Part shown: piece by piece, positions 1 through 13,200 of the stretch
Layout: every line of letters starts with the position of its first letter
Position numbering within the stretch: the first letter of the stretch is position 1
Assembly: GCA_013054445.1 (NCBI GenBank)
Contig: JAAMPI010000052.1
Coordinates: 1-64,000, forward strand
Direction: 5' to 3'
Origin: Cudoniella acicularis
Lineage: Eukaryota; Ascomycota; Leotiomycetes; Helotiales; Helotiaceae
Length of the DNA: 64,000 bases
Program-made: the position numbers and the translations under genes
The notes under the pieces: generated by a model
Told to the model about the DNA's origin: nothing
Seen by the model: only the letters and a program-made list of their open reading frames with translations
Database searches by the model: none

Positions 1-285
1 AAACGTTTGGACAAAGAAAGTTGGCGGTGGACTGTTGGCCTCCCGAGACAAAGGATCGCTACCGCAATAATGGCCAACCAACCCCTAACAGGGTAATTGA
101 CTGGCAAAATCATTGTTTTCCTGTTTATCAATGGGGTTTGCACAAAGAGTTTCCTCATCAACAAGAAGGGCATTCATCTTATTTTCATCACTCAATTTCT
201 TGCCTCCATTGCCCGGGCATTTGTTCAACAACGACTCTCCCTCCCATTTCTTCCATTGCTGCCAGATACATCAGCAGAGGCCATC

Positions 286-2552
286 ATGCCAGAGGAAGTT
301 GAGGTGATCCGTTCGAATCTAGGTACTCCACGTTCACCAGTGAGCATCTCAACGGACTCAAGTAGACGAGGATCTTTGAGACCAGCACAGTCAGGAAAGA
401 ACTCCGAACCTCCTCCTCCAAGCTCTCCTCGGGCTCGTATGACAAGGAAAAGGGCAGCCTCACTAGATTTGGACAGTGCAAACCATCCAAGGATTGAGGA
501 TCTTGCTCTCAGTAGTGCCAGCACTTCAATACCATCAACCGCCGATGCAACGAGAGAGCAAGTGTGCCTTTGTCAACCCGATCCTAAAATACCACGGCCT
601 CGAAACGGTCTGTGAAGTCTCTTTTTACATCCTGTGTCATGATTGGTTCCTGGAAACGCAGGATTTGGCCCCTCTCTTTATAAATTTCCCCAAAGAGTCT
701 TTGATTGATCCACAGCTGACTCTTTGTAGCATTTATCCTTTACCGTCAACACTACCAAGCACAAGTTGTTGCCCAACACCCCGGACTTGCAAATCCTGAA
801 ATATCGAAAATTATTGGTGAACAGTGGAGGGAACAAGCGCCAGAAGTGAAAAGTGAGTGGAAGAGGCTTGCTGAGGTATGGAAGAACCAAACATTCCGTC
901 AACCTAGTCTGACCATATACGCGGAACAGGAGGAAAAACAACGTCATCAACGACAATATCCGGGATATCGATATCAACCTCGACGTTCGGGCAAAGGAAG
1001 TGGAATACGGCCACTGTCACCATCAACACCCGGAGAGGACCCAATACGCTGCCCGAAGTGTAATGGTCGATATATCTCTACACCTAGTACTCCCTTGACC
1101 CCTTTCACGCCTGCCCTAAGCGACAGGGTGGGTCTTCGTAACGATCGTCTTCCCCCTCCTTTCACACCCGGCCGTGCAGACGAGAGTGACAGATCTCGTT
1201 ATCATCCACATATGCAGCACGCAAGGATGGATACGCCGCGGATGGAACCTCCTCCTCTGCAGCAAGTGGTCCATCGCCGAGCCCCTTACCCCCACCCACA
1301 AACCCTACAGACTCACCATGAGATGGATGAGGAAATGGACCTTCTGAGTCCATCTCCAGATTTAAAACGACGGCGATTCAACAGTGATGTTCAAAGATAC
1401 AATAGCGATCCGCGTGGATACCCGCAACAGGCTTTTAGTCGAAGCGCACCCCTACCAATTTCAGCTGGACCATATAGACAGCAAAATTTACCTGGCCTTG
1501 GCATGCTTGCTCGCCTAGGAGGTATGGGGCCTCCACCGTCGCATTCCCCTGTGAATCCACAACTCCACCATCACTACCCACCTCGAGCAAGCGCTTACGA
1601 TGAATCTTTGCGATTATCGCCTTTACAAATACAGCTTCCGAATCAACCATCTGCCTTATCTGCACGATTGGACCGGCGTTCAGAGAGTAGGGAGACTCAA
1701 GCAAAGAGTGTAGAGGCAATGATCATGACAATACCGTATATTAACAAGATCAAAGTTCTGACCAAGATCTCCCCACCTCTGGTTGCCCCTGGTCCCACAA
1801 GTCCAGCTCAAGAGACTAGAGGCGTTGTGATTGTGATTGAGGGAGCGCATAAAACCCTGAGAGATAAGATTGGGGCATTCATCAATGACCATCTCAGTAA
1901 CGACTCGTCCTGTGCCGTCAGAACATGGGGTAACTCTAATTCTCGCTCGAAAGAAGGAACAGAGACATCTGCGGACACCCACATGGCAGACGAAGCAGTT
2001 TCTCCACGAACAAATCCGCCACCAGCTCCTGCTCCAGATACACCCGAGGAGAAAGATCCCTTTGTTGATTACTTCACCACAATTTCCGAGTGGCACAAGA
2101 ACTCCCAAGAAATGATCAAACATATCACTACCACCCCTCACCCTCCAGCTCCGCCCTCTCACCCTACGACGCGTTCGACCTCCTCCGAAGTCCGATCCCA
2201 AAAGGCTAAAATCATTCCGATTGCCCTCATCCCCCATGGCTTCTCAATCACTATCTCCGATACCTTTGCCCGCCGCATTCCCATCAATGACTCCTACGCC
2301 CCAGTCGATCACTGGCAATGGATGGCCACTCTCTGGCGTGGAATTGTTGGCCCCGACCTCACAATCTATGTCGATCGTGTTGGCAGAGAGGAGATGGCTA
2401 AGTTTGGGGGCGTGGAGGTTCGAAGGGATTGCTCAGCTATCGTGGTCAGGGTACTAGAAGGGGAAAGTACGAATGAGAAGACGGCCAGAAGGTTGGGCTT
2501 TGAAGTTTTGGAATTTGTAAAGGGAATGGAGGGGGTTTTTTGGAGGACTTAA
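286..2552 (+). CDS. HMG-box transcription factor, ROX1/STE11-like
   Basis: Three exons are inferred: 286-607, 730-875 and 930-2552, with GT-AG introns 608-729 and 876-929, giving about 696 residues. Across the exon joins the protein reads PRPRNAFILYRQHYQ, then ISKIIGEQWREQ, then a basic tail with YPGYRYQPRR. This is a complete MATA/ROX1-type HMG box at about residues 98-172, a family that binds and bends DNA in the nucleus. It is followed by an RCPKCNGR motif and long Pro/Ser/His-rich low-complexity sequence, normal for fungal HMG regulators. The C-terminal 100 residues look more ordered (SITISDTFARRIP, DHWQWMATLWRG). ATG 286 was chosen because the reading frame upstream has only non-ATG starts. 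The targets are unknown. Naming a specific orthologue (Ste11, Rox1, Rfg1) is not possible from sequence alone. Confidence 0.85.
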
Positions 2553-3544
2553 GATTGCGACATGGTTATGGAATCGAGAAGCCTATATTTATAGTGGGAT
2601 ATTAGAGAATGCTTTGTGATGGGTCCAAGGCTCGAAGGGGTTTGAGCACTTACGTTGAATGAGCGACAGAAAGTTGCCACGATAGGGAACGTACCCTTTT
2701 TTTGTGTTTATTTGGAACTTCATTAGCTTTGTATTTTAATCAAGGTAGATTGACCTTACATGTGGAGACTAAAAAGACATCTTGTCGACGTCTAGTGAAG
2801 TGTGCTGAGTAAGATCCTACTATTGAAAAATATACAGATCTTTTCAGGATACTTAACACTTATATACTCACTTCTCGTGCTAGTATGGCTGACCATTCGT
2901 ACCTTGGCTCAGAGATTTATTTTCACGCCCCTCTTACTATAGGTACCTTTCTTTAATTCTTGTGAAAATGATTTTCCTGTTATGAGTGTCTCTCCTCCTA
3001 TAAGTATCTCCTGCTGTAAGTATGACTCTTTTGGTAAGTGTCAATTCTCAAATGGATATCTCCTAACGTATGTATCTCTCACTATGAATATTTCCCCTGT
3101 TATGGGGCTACTGTAGGTATCTCTCTTATTGCCAGTACTTCTCCTAAATTTCTCGTAAAAACGTAGCCTTTTCTATCTCTCCTATATTTAGTATAGAAGT
3201 ATATTTTTATTCTCGCTCTTTTTTGTAATAATAATTTATCCCCTCGTGACTACCTCTTTTCGTACAAAGGCGAACTTCTCAGCTATAGTACGAATGGTTA
3301 GCTATTACTAATTAAATGACTTAAGTCGACCATTTATAGACAGCCTTTCACTAACGGAGAGACACTCACACGAGCAAAGCGATTCAAAGACGGGTTTTGA
3401 TCAGGGCCAGAATAGTTAACCGTGGCTAGCTTTTGCCAACTTCTTCAAAATATACGTCTAATTTATAGAAATTATACATGGCTGCTGCAAGAATGCACGC
3501 AGTGATAATATACAAAGCCATACACCAACCAGATGCCAATGCTA
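2553..3544. other. Gene-free stretch with degenerate short repeats
   Basis: About 1 kb between the HMG gene and the convergent AAA ATPase gene. No reading frame is convincing. The central part (about 2920-3210) is built from a degenerate tandem motif, described separately. The rest is AT-rich intergenic DNA that must hold both 3' ends. Confidence 0.7.
2920..3210 (+). repeat. Degenerate tandem repeat, about 17-20 nt unit
   Basis: The motif GTATCTCTCCTnnTATAAG recurs in imperfect form: CTCTCCTCCTATAAGTAT, CTCCTGCTGTAAGTAT, CTAACGTATGTATCTCTC, CTACTGTAGGTATCTCTC and further drifted copies. Unit length and sequence vary, as in an old minisatellite. Copies were counted by eye, so the exact borders are approximate. 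Confidence 0.55.
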
Positions 3545-6500
3545 TTAGACCTCCATCTTTCTAACTCTTGCTGCCTCGGAATCCTGTTCAACTACTGTCG
3601 TTCCTCCAAAGCCCAAAGCAGATGTCTTCTTTCTGCGTCCTTTCCGATCGCCATATTTCTCATCAAATTTGCGTATGGCAGATAGTGTGCTCATATCCTC
3701 ACTGATGCTAGCACTAATCTCCTCTAAGGCTTTGTCGAAATGGCTCTTGGTAAGAAGGCGTTTTTCGGGATACTGGTGAGGTACCGGGGACGAATGTTTA
3801 GCAGCAGCCTCATTCTCTTCCCGGACACAAGCCAAGGCGGCAGCTACGGACAAGTTCTTGAGATCCGAGCCCGAATAAAACGGGGTGGCTTTCGCTAGCT
3901 TGGAAAGAGAAACTGATTCATCGAGGACCTCATCCTTTAAGTGTATTTTTAGGATAGCCTCTCTCTCCTTCTCAACTGGTAGATCTAACAGAAGGCGTCG
4001 TGGTAGCCTCCGAAGAACGGCTTCGTCAAGGTCAAATGGCCTGTTAGTTGCTACCATGATGAAAGCTGAGAGATCGTTCATGCCATCCCATTCTCGGAGA
4101 AATTGGTTTATCATTTCTCTATGGGCACCCGATCGACGTGGCTCTGATCTTGAACTGAATACTGAATCGCATTCATCAATGAACACAACACATGGTGAGA
4201 GCTTTTTCGCGAGACTGAAAACCGCTTTGACGTTCTTCTCACCCTCGCCCACAAACATATCGTTGATATCAGCGCCACTGATTTCAAGCATCGTCGCTCC
4301 ACTTTCCTTCGCTACAGCTTTAGCGAGGAGGGTCTTGCCCGTTCCAGGTGGACCTACATCGCTCGAATTAGCATGGAGGGAGGAGAGGAACCGAGAGGAT
4401 AAAACTTCCTCCTGACCATTTAGAATAGGGAGTTGAGGGAACAAAGGAAAAGGTTGGTTACCATAAAGTAACAAGCCAGGCAGCCTGTCAGTAGCAAGCA
4501 CGCCGTAAGAGAATGCTTCCGGACGCTTCAGTGATAGGCTGGTTAATGTTTTGAGAGCCTCCACCGTCTCGTTTGGAGCACGGATGTCATTAAATGTGGT
4601 ACGTATTTCCGACGGAATCACGACGCCGCTGAGTAATTTCTTCTCGTGTGGATTGCAAGTCTTTCGGAGTTGCTTGATTCTGTCTTTTGTAGTTTCGTTC
4701 TTCCTGACAGCTTCAGCACTATCTGTAGCTATTGTGGCGGCGTTGGCTTCCTCCTCTTTTAGTTCCGCGGCCCCCCAACTAAATTTGGCCTCGTCACTTG
4801 AGGCAAGTAGTTCTAAAGCCTTGCTCAGAGCTGGGCCATCTACCACAGGCAAAGAATCTTCAAGTCCTAGGACTGTAGATGAGACCCTGAAAACCCTGGA
4901 ATATGTCCAAACTGCATCTTCCAATCCAGACGAATATATAGCAACGCTGTCCAAATCCCTTTCTATTTGAACGATTGGAGATAAATGATGCGTACTCTCG
5001 GACAATTTTCCGATCATGTCTTCTATATGCCTGATATTGATTCTTCGAACTCGAACTTTTTCATCGGATTCGAATGTGACCTCTTGCTCTTCCCTGCGAT
5101 CAGGGGGCACATATATCGTCCTTTCGCCGAGCTGAGATTGGAGGCGCTGGATTTCGGGTTTGGACAAAGCGCTCTCTTCTTCCTCCATAGATGTTGTACC
5201 AACAAGAATAATATTTTTACCCTCCTTCCAGCGCTTATTGATGGCTGTGCGAAGCTGCCCGAGGATATCGGCGCCCGAAGGTGTTTGCGAAATCGTTTTG
5301 TAATCCCGGACTTGTATGATGGTGCCCCGCGAATCTGTTTTCAAATCCACAGATTCTAAACTATCGGATAATGGCGAAGATGTTCCTCTCTTAGTTTCTG
5401 CCGCACTAATTAGTGCATTGAGAATGGCGGTAGTTTTGAGGGACTTCCATTGGTCTGAATCGGAATTTGCTGCTGGTGGGTCGACCCGTATTCCTGTGAT
5501 GCCGAGAAAAGGGAAGTTTGAAAGGGACTCCGTAGACCTTGATTGCCCAAAATCATTCTTGGGCATCACAAAAGATTTGTAAGATGTAAGCTTTTTAGCA
5601 ATATTTGATAAATTCGAATACGGCTTCGGCTTTGATTTGTTGTTTTTCAGATAGCCCATAAAGTCTTCTTCTTCCTCTTCAGCTTCTTCTTGTTCGCCAT
5701 CCTCATTTTTGTCGAAATCTTCCAACTTCCCAGCCGCCCTTTGCGTTTCATAACCCAGAACTGCCGTGCTCGATTGGGTCCATGCCACATTTTCATCAAC
5801 ATAGGAGCTCAAAATTTGCGCAATATCTTGTGCGTCCAGAGTTATTAGGTCAGCTCCCAGTTTAGAGGCAATAGTCTCGACCACGGAGTCTAGATAGTAA
5901 GAGCCTCCATCCTTTGGACAATATAAATGGGTGACAGGCCGATTTAATGGCTGACTTTCTGCTAGTTTCGGTGGACGGAGAGCTAGATTTGCTCTTATGG
6001 CGGACAGTATTTCTTGATACACATGAACATGGATCGAGTATTTTGCGCGGTTTATCGGAGCTAAGTCGCAGTTGGCAATGTCTGTTTCCGTCTGAATGTC
6101 ACTTGGCTTTACTCCTTCATCGTCGACCTCCGCTTCCCTGGTGCTGTATACGGCGAGATTATTTCCTAGGATTGAGTTGTTCTCCGCACACCTCACACTG
6201 TCCTTTAGGAACCACTCCGGCAATTGGATAGGCGGCAAACCCTCGGGCTGTCGCGGTCTATTGGCTTTAACTCTACCAGATCCGATCCTCGCAGCTCTTG
6301 TCCTTTGTAATGGAACAGATGTATCCTCATCTGCTATAGAGCCAGGCCCATCCGAGCCGAGACTCTCGAGCTCAGCCGCTCCGCCATTGGCCCCCTCTAT
6401 TGCGCTCCTTGGTTGTGTGCTTTCTCCTTCGTTTGTGGGAAGGTTAGGGTCTTCTGGTGATCGGTGACGTGCTGGGGATTGGTGGAAGGATCGATTCGAC

Positions 6501-6598
6501 AGATGGTGAGGATATCTGACGCCAGCAATGATTCGATATGCGTACCGCGAGGCAGGTCTATTTGCCGTTCGAATAACGTGCAGGGCGGCCGCATGCAT
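3545..6598 (-). CDS. Mitochondrial AAA ATPase, Msp1/ATAD1-type
   Basis: A single open frame from ATG 6598 to 3545 still contains an in-frame 108-nt intron (4354-4461, GTAACC...ATGTAG). Removing it turns an interrupted Walker A into LLLYGPPGTGKTLLAK, and the protein becomes about 981 residues. The C-terminal third holds one AAA domain: Walker A near residue 712, Walker B VVFIDECDS, sensor-1 VATNRP and the arginine-finger region LRRLPRRLLLDLP. The long N-terminal part is typical of fungal-specific relatives. The first 40 residues are Arg/Ser/Ala-rich without acidic residues, consistent with a mitochondrial presequence. Msp1/ATAD1 proteins extract mislocalised tail-anchored proteins, but this longer form may have another mitochondrial task. 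An acidic tract (EEAEEEEED) lies mid-protein. The E-box at 6711 sits about 110 bp upstream. Confidence 0.85.
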   Translation of the reverse strand: MHAAALHVIRTANRPASRYAYRIIAGVRYPHHLSNRSFHQSPARHRSPEDPNLPTNEGESTQPRSAIEGANGGAAELESLGSDGPGSIADEDTSVPLQRTRAARIGSGRVKANRPRQPEGLPPIQLPEWFLKDSVRCAENNSILGNNLAVYSTREAEVDDEGVKPSDIQTETDIANCDLAPINRAKYSIHVHVYQEILSAIRANLALRPPKLAESQPLNRPVTHLYCPKDGGSYYLDSVVETIASKLGADLITLDAQDIAQILSSYVDENVAWTQSSTAVLGYETQRAAGKLEDFDKNEDGEQEEAEEEEEDFMGYLKNNKSKPKPYSNLSNIAKKLTSYKSFVMPKNDFGQSRSTESLSNFPFLGITGIRVDPPAANSDSDQWKSLKTTAILNALISAAETKRGTSSPLSDSLESVDLKTDSRGTIIQVRDYKTISQTPSGADILGQLRTAINKRWKEGKNIILVGTTSMEEEESALSKPEIQRLQSQLGERTIYVPPDRREEQEVTFESDEKVRVRRINIRHIEDMIGKLSESTHHLSPIVQIERDLDSVAIYSSGLEDAVWTYSRVFRVSSTVLGLEDSLPVVDGPALSKALELLASSDEAKFSWGAAELKEEEANAATIATDSAEAVRKNETTKDRIKQLRKTCNPHEKKLLSGVVIPSEIRTTFNDIRAPNETVEALKTLTSLSLKRPEAFSYGVLATDRLPGLLLYGNQPFPLFPQLPILNGQEEVLSSRFLSSLHANSSDVGPPGTGKTLLAKAVAKESGATMLEISGADINDMFVGEGEKNVKAVFSLAKKLSPCVVFIDECDSVFSSRSEPRRSGAHREMINQFLREWDGMNDLSAFIMVATNRPFDLDEAVLRRLPRRLLLDLPVEKEREAILKIHLKDEVLDESVSLSKLAKATPFYSGSDLKNLSVAAALACVREENEAAAKHSSPVPHQYPEKRLLTKSHFDKALEEISASISEDMSTLSAIRKFDEKYGDRKGRRKKTSALGFGGTTVVEQDSEAARVRKMEV

Positions 6599-7252
6599 CC
6601 GGGAGAGAGTTGCGCTCTGAAGAGCGACTACGAAATGACCCCTTGATGCGTGTCCAAAATCTCAACAGTTCCTGGAAAAAAATTGATGATCCGCGATTGC
6701 GATATTAAATCACGTGATCTATCAACAACCAATCTGGGCTTTTCTTTACTAATACCAAATATCTGATAGTAATAGCTCCAGTACTATTGGAGATAGTTGG
6801 TAAATTGCTGTACTTGTAGTTGGGAAGTTCTTGATACTCCAAAGGTGGTCCGATCGTGATTCGCGAAGGATAAAGGCAGCGAACGCAGATAGCATTACTA
6901 CAGCTCATGGCTACGAGAAAAGGGTGGCGCAGCAATATAAATACTTACAACTTATGAGATTTTTTTGAGTAGCCCTAGATCTCTCGTAATGGTGGTGTAT
7001 TTTGGATTGCGTATAAAAACAACAATACTACTGATATTCTAAAGATCTCTAAATCTATGGATAACTCGCGAGCTTAAAGTACTATAAGATGGCCGACAGC
7101 ATTGCAGCTTTTTTTTCACAACTGTGACGGTGACAATGTAAACAATATTAGACTTAATTTAAACTGCAAATGACAGGATACAATACTAGGGTGGCTTTTA
7201 GGCAAACAATAGTGTCTTGTTAGATCCAATTGCTTTATCAAAAATAAGCTAT
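6599..7252. other. Intergenic region, promoter of the AAA ATPase
   Basis: No gene is seen in 654 bp. It lies between the 3' end of MUS7 and the 5' end of the AAA ATPase (both on the minus strand). The only distinct element is the palindrome CACGTG at 6711-6716, within AAATCACGTGATCT. Confidence 0.6.
6711..6716. promoter_or_regulatory. E-box CACGTG upstream of AAA ATPase
   Basis: CACGTG lies 113 bp upstream of the ATG at 6598. bHLH factors (Cbf1-like, SREBP-like) are known to bind this core in fungi. Function here is inference from position only. Confidence 0.35.
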
Positions 7253-10200
7253 CTAGAAGTATACATCTTGCATGAGTGGACTGGCATTACGTCCCAAAGG
7301 TGTGTCTCTGAGCCTCTGAGCTGGATCATCAGTCATCCGTTCAAGGTACGGTGACGCGACCCCGAGCATTTCCCGAAGAGTTTGAGACCCAAGAAGTTGA
7401 CCCAGCTTCGCCTCAGTAGTCGTCCGTTCCCGTCCTCTAATTTCCATGATAATAGCCACACAACGAGAATTGTCCACTTCCCAATGATCACTCTGGTCTT
7501 GAATCAACACACTTGTAAAGTTTTCAACATGCTCTCCATTATCCACTTCAAATCGAGGCCACTCCGAGTATGCATTCGAACTTGAGCTCCGAAGACGACT
7601 TAGATAGTCCAACAAGGGTTGCACAACTTCTTCGACGATTGCTATTTCTCCTGGGTAAGGCTTTGCATACTGTCTCAGAGGTAGAACGATGGACAACAAA
7701 AATTGACAAGTAACATGCGTGATATAGCGACGATGTATAAGATTAATCTCAGCGGAACTGTTTCCGGAGTCGGAGTACCTCGTCGCCACATCGTTCAGTA
7801 TGATTTTCAGAAGGTTAATCAGGCACGCAAAGGTTGATTTTGCCTTAATGTCACGCTTCCGTAATGCCTTGACGGTGCGGCTAGAAAGAAGGGGTAGGTA
7901 TGTCGCGCACAATGCCCAACCTCCTGGAGAATGGAATCCAACATGAAGAGCAGCTGGCATGAATTGAGAAAGAAGGAATGTCGTGAATTCCCATCGCCCC
8001 ATCCCTTTCTTGACATAATTCATATGTTGTTCAATTCGGCCGCGAACCAGATCTTTCTTCCAACCACTATAGAGATAGTGAAAGAGTTCAGACGAGGCTC
8101 CCCCGGGGGATTTGGCTAGGCGAAGAGAACATGAAATGATTCCTGCTGCGTAGAGGGTTGGGTCATTATCTTCAGGCCAATAGTATGTCGATGGACGGAC
8201 GAAAAATGGCAACAGTGTCTGAATATCATGGGCATACGACCGAATGATCGAAACGATTGGCTGTACGAATTCGACATATGCTTTATGTTCGTCCGACCCA
8301 GGATTCGTGTTCTCGAGGAAACTTCTGATTGATTCCATAACCCCTTGAAGCATCGCTGAAAAATAGCTTTGTGCGTCTTTCAGTGAAAGATTACCGAGCA
8401 CGAAATTCACATTGGCTTGACTTGACAATATGGATCGTATTATGTCAATAGCAACTATTGAGATCAGCAATCGGTACGTAAAACCGAAGAGGAAGGGCTT
8501 ACCTCTTAGCAAAGTGTGATTCGCAATCGCACCACTAGTAAGTAATGATGAATCAATCTCTTGCCCCCTTGAGGGGATAGACGGCCAGATTGATAAGTAA
8601 TAGCCCTTTAGCTGTAATATGGTGGTAAAATTATTAACCATATCAACGGTTTGCGGCGCTTCCGACTGTGGCATTGTTAGAGCCACTAGCCACTCTGAAC
8701 CAATATCGAATCCAGGAATCTGGTACAGTATCAGCGTTTGTCCCAAGAACAAAGGCCATGAATACCGAACGGACCTTGAAATCATCCAAAGCTTTGTGTT
8801 CAACCAATTCTTTGAGAAATAACAACCAGCACGTTTGTATTCGGCTTGAGCCCTGACGCCTTTGGAAGACAGCATTCTGGCCGGCTACGAGGAAATCTTT
8901 CAAGTTCTGATCAAGTTAGTATTTGTTACGAAGGAGCTCTCATTTTAACATACCATAGCACTTTCAGTGACTTTACATACTAAGCGAGCCCAGCACAAAA
9001 CAATCTTGGATAAGAGAGCTGGAGAGACTAGAGTGGCCAACTTTGGCTGAAGACCATTTAAAAGAACGCCACGCAAAAGAGGTAGAACTTTTGATTGGAG
9101 ACGCTTTTGCTGTCAGCAAGGTTTACCAAATTAAGACTAGCCGCGGATTACTCACGTATATCATTTCAACACGGTCCAAATTGAGGTTCATGTCAAGACT
9201 GCCTTGACTATCCACATCTTCTGAGCTAGATGTTTCGGGGAAGGTTGGCTGTAGCAAGTCTATTTGATCAATGTATCGGCTTATGACATCGATGGAGTCT
9301 TTGAGAAGTTCTTCGGAAAGTGTGGTCTTACTACCAGATTCTAAAGAACAGATAGTATGAAGCATGTCTGCTAAGAAGTTAGAGTAACCCTATGGCGGGG
9401 GCAATTCAGACATACCGGCATTTAAAGCTTGAATAGCCATTGAAGAAGACGCAGCGGCAGCAACAGTATGATCCATAACCTTGACCATTGAGCGTAGCAT
9501 TTCCATGGTGCTTGCTTTGTTCGAGATAATAATCTCTTGCACACGTGTTTCTGAGACGATTTCGAGTTTGGTTTTCGCAAGCGCCTCCGCCTGACACCGG
9601 ACCTCTGATTCTGTCTCGAGAAACTGCCTTGAAAGCGCAGAACAAAATAAATTTTGCCAAGCAGTGAAGAGTTGATAATCCGAGGGGGCTGTTGATGTCG
9701 TCACAACGAACCTCGTCAAGTTTTCCCAAGCCCTTACATTGATCAAACATGCTTCATTGTGTGATCGATCAGGAATGACTAGGTTTTGAATGAGTGTAAG
9801 TGATGGTCGTTGTTCTACTGGGGCGGACCAAAAGAGAGTGCAAAGGATATCATGATGATTTCGCAAAGAGGCTAATTCCCGGTGATGAATATCCTCCTCT
9901 TTCAGATACTGCCGATCATGATTTGGAAGTAACCTAGCCACAAGGTTTCGAATACTCTTGGTGTCCATGTTATGCTTCATGTGCTTAATTGCTAAAGCGA
10001 CCAATTTCAAGAAGATGTGGAAACAACGATCTTCCGGCTGGATCAAAAGCGTGGGTTCTGTGTCAAGCTCTCTTAGGAAGGATGGTGAGGCGTAAACTTC
10101 TTCGTTGCGGAGATGAGCCAGCTTCTGGGACGCAAAGAAGTCGAATATAGTGCCAATGATACTACTGCAATTCCACCAACCCCACTCAGTCATCAAAAAA

Positions 10201-13200
10201 TGACAGCGCCCTAGAGTTGCTTTGCAGTATTCATTATAGCCTGGATGCTGCCTAGGATTCAATCGGTATAATTCGAAAATCCTTTTCAGAATTTGTTGAG
10301 GCAGCCACCAGTTGTCGAATGAGTTCTTATGGCGCCGCCCAATTCTGAGGATCCCAAACTCGTCAAATTCGAAAAGCGGAAGAAGTGTAAACATCGAGTA
10401 CCACAACTTTTCCAGGATGCGTGCATCGTTGATAAGCTTGATTTCGACGCCGATGAGACGTAGATTTACAACATCCCAAAAAGAACCCTTCGCAATCTTT
10501 GCTGCACCTAGGACATGGATGATAATGACCCATGACTGTACTACGAACTCATCCTTCTTGATGCCATTTTCTCTGAATGAGAGATAATGGAGGTTGTCGT
10601 ATAGTTTCCGGATATCCTCCAAGCCCTCACATATGAGGAGTCTTGTACAGCTACGAGCAACTGCGACCAACAAGTCTTCTAGCTGCAAAGTGTATGATCT
10701 ATTATCATTCCTTGACCGAGATAAATGAAGAAGTTGAAGAAGAAGGACCAATGCAAAGGACAGCACTTGAACCAACTGCGCGCGTTTGGGCTGCACATCT
10801 TGGTCTGGCACCTTGAGACGAGCGAGGAAATCTTTGAGGACTTCGGTCATCCTGGCTAGAAATGTTTCCTCGCTGTGGGATTCTGGAAAGCTGAGGCGGT
10901 GTTGCACATACTCAATAATGAAGGACATCGCGGCTGTAGAATCTGTGGATAGCGAGTGTGGTGTTGCCGAGTCTGAAAGTAAAAACTGATCAATGATCCA
11001 ATCGAAACACTGCCCAATTTCAGAGGAAACATCCTCAGTCCAATTACCCCATTGAAGTTCTTTATTATTGAGTTTCAGTGTAATTGGCGGATGGGAGGTA
11101 TCTCGTTGTATTTCCACTCCTTTTAATGCTTCCGAAAGGCGTCCACTCCCAATGAAAGTACTTTCATGGAAATAGACCCCGGGATGCAGTGGATATACAT
11201 CAAATTGAATAGGGTATTTTGTGCCAAATTTCCCTAAACCTTCCAATTTGTTTTCCTCGTTTGTGGCATTCTGCAAATGTGATGAGGATAAAGACTCCAA
11301 GATCAAAGGCTCGCTAGGTTGACGATACTTTGCAGCTCCAACATCGACGCGAAGTGGTAGATTGTTCTTGCGCTGAGTGCGGTGCGCCACCAGTTTATGC
11401 ACCGGGTTTGTTGGATTGTCTTTCGGAGCACCCGCGGCGCTGATTAACTCAATGGATGGTCGAATAGCATCTTCGTCTGAAAGGAATCTTCCGAGCTGGA
11501 GGTTGAGTCGAGGTTCCGTGCGCCTGCGAGCACTTCTGTAAATAGCATCCAAGGTCTTCTTCGTTGACTTGAAAGCAGAAGCGGCATTCCAGTGAGAGTG
11601 CTCTAGTTCAGAAGCCTCAAGCTGTGCAGGTCTCGCTGGTGCAAGCTTTTGGCCTCGGTTCTCTATCCGAGCTTGATCCTTGCTTGGTCGCACTACCTCC
11701 CCCGAGGAATACCGATGCTCAGATAGTGCGTTCTGGGTAGTTACGAAGTCATTCATCGACCGTTGTTGAGGTTTAGAGACTACCAATCGACGAGGCATCC
11801 CGGAAAATTTGGCCTCGCTACTTTGATGGGGTCTCGTCATAGGCAAAGGGGAGGGCAGTCTGGTCTGCACATTGCCAGAAATCTGTCGAAAAGGTGGCCG
11901 GGAAATATTGGATGCTTTCCGTAAGTTTTCAGTCGACTTGGGCTGTATATTCCCTTGTCGCCAATCTTGTAAAACACTTTGCGCGTCGAATGTATCTTCC
12001 CGACTAGCAAGCTTGATGAATTTTTTAGACGGGCTTTGTTTTCCCTGTCCATTTTTAAATCTCGCCGTTCGGGCTGCAATCCGGATGAAACGCGGCAGTT
12101 TCTCATGATTTTTACCTTTTGGGCTGGTGACATCTAAAATACTCAACCTTGGAGCAGAACCTTTGACATTGCTAACAGCTTGACGGTGTACACCTCGAGG
12201 CCCAATTCTATTCTTTCTAGGGGCCTTGCTCCGGGTATCATTGGAGTGTTGAGAGCGTCCGAGATGTTCGGTAATTCTAAGTTGGCGCCCGCCTATCTTT
12301 CCGCCTTTCTGAGATGTGAATCCAATTCTGCTCTTCTTCCGCGATTGAACGCCAGAGTCTTTTGATTTGCGTTTGCGAGCTGGGAGCATAGCATCAACAC
12401 TACCATCCTCCTCAGCGAACCCTTGTCGTTGATCAAAAATGCCATCAAGCTCATTGCTGCCCTCTTCTTCTGCTATGAGTCCGCGTTGAAAGACTTCATT
12501 ATCGCCTTCGTCTGATTCGTCCGACAGAAATGGCATTTGGGTATAAGCTGTAACTGATGGGCTGGTTCCAATTGCCGAAACTTTAGGTAAAGCCACACCA
12601 CGACGGATCTTCGGTCGAGGAGGAGATGCTTCAACACTGTCTCGCTGGGTGCGGCTTGGTGCCTTGGACCATTGCTTAGGTTGATCTAATCGGAGATGGG
12701 ACGCAGGTAATACACCTCGAATCTTCTTGCTCACTTTACGGATCTGAAGGGACTCGTCCGACGAAGAATTAGCCGGAGACCCTGGGTCATGGTCAGTTGA
12801 ATCAGTATCCGAATCAGAGTCAATGTGGATGACGCGTGAAGCTGTTTTAGTTGCACTTATTGACGGAGTCGGTAGGTCCGCGTAGACTTGAGAATCAGGT
12901 TCATCTTGGCCAAGCCAACTTGGGGTGCTCTCTTTGGACGAAAGCGAGGCTACCCTTGAAAAGGACTTGTGTCCACCATGGTGATTAGCTGTGAACGGAG
13001 AACTCGTTGTTGGTGGAGACGCCAGAGTATTCAAAATGCTGTTATTTTCCTTACGCCCTTTGCTTAAAGACGATTGCGTCTGAATTTTTGACAGTTGAGG
13101 TCTCTGTGACTTAGTTGAGTATGTTTTGAAGCGTCGTTTAGGTTCGATCCTGCGAGGAGCAAGCTGTGGCATAGCAAGCAACTCGTCTAAATCAGGAAAT

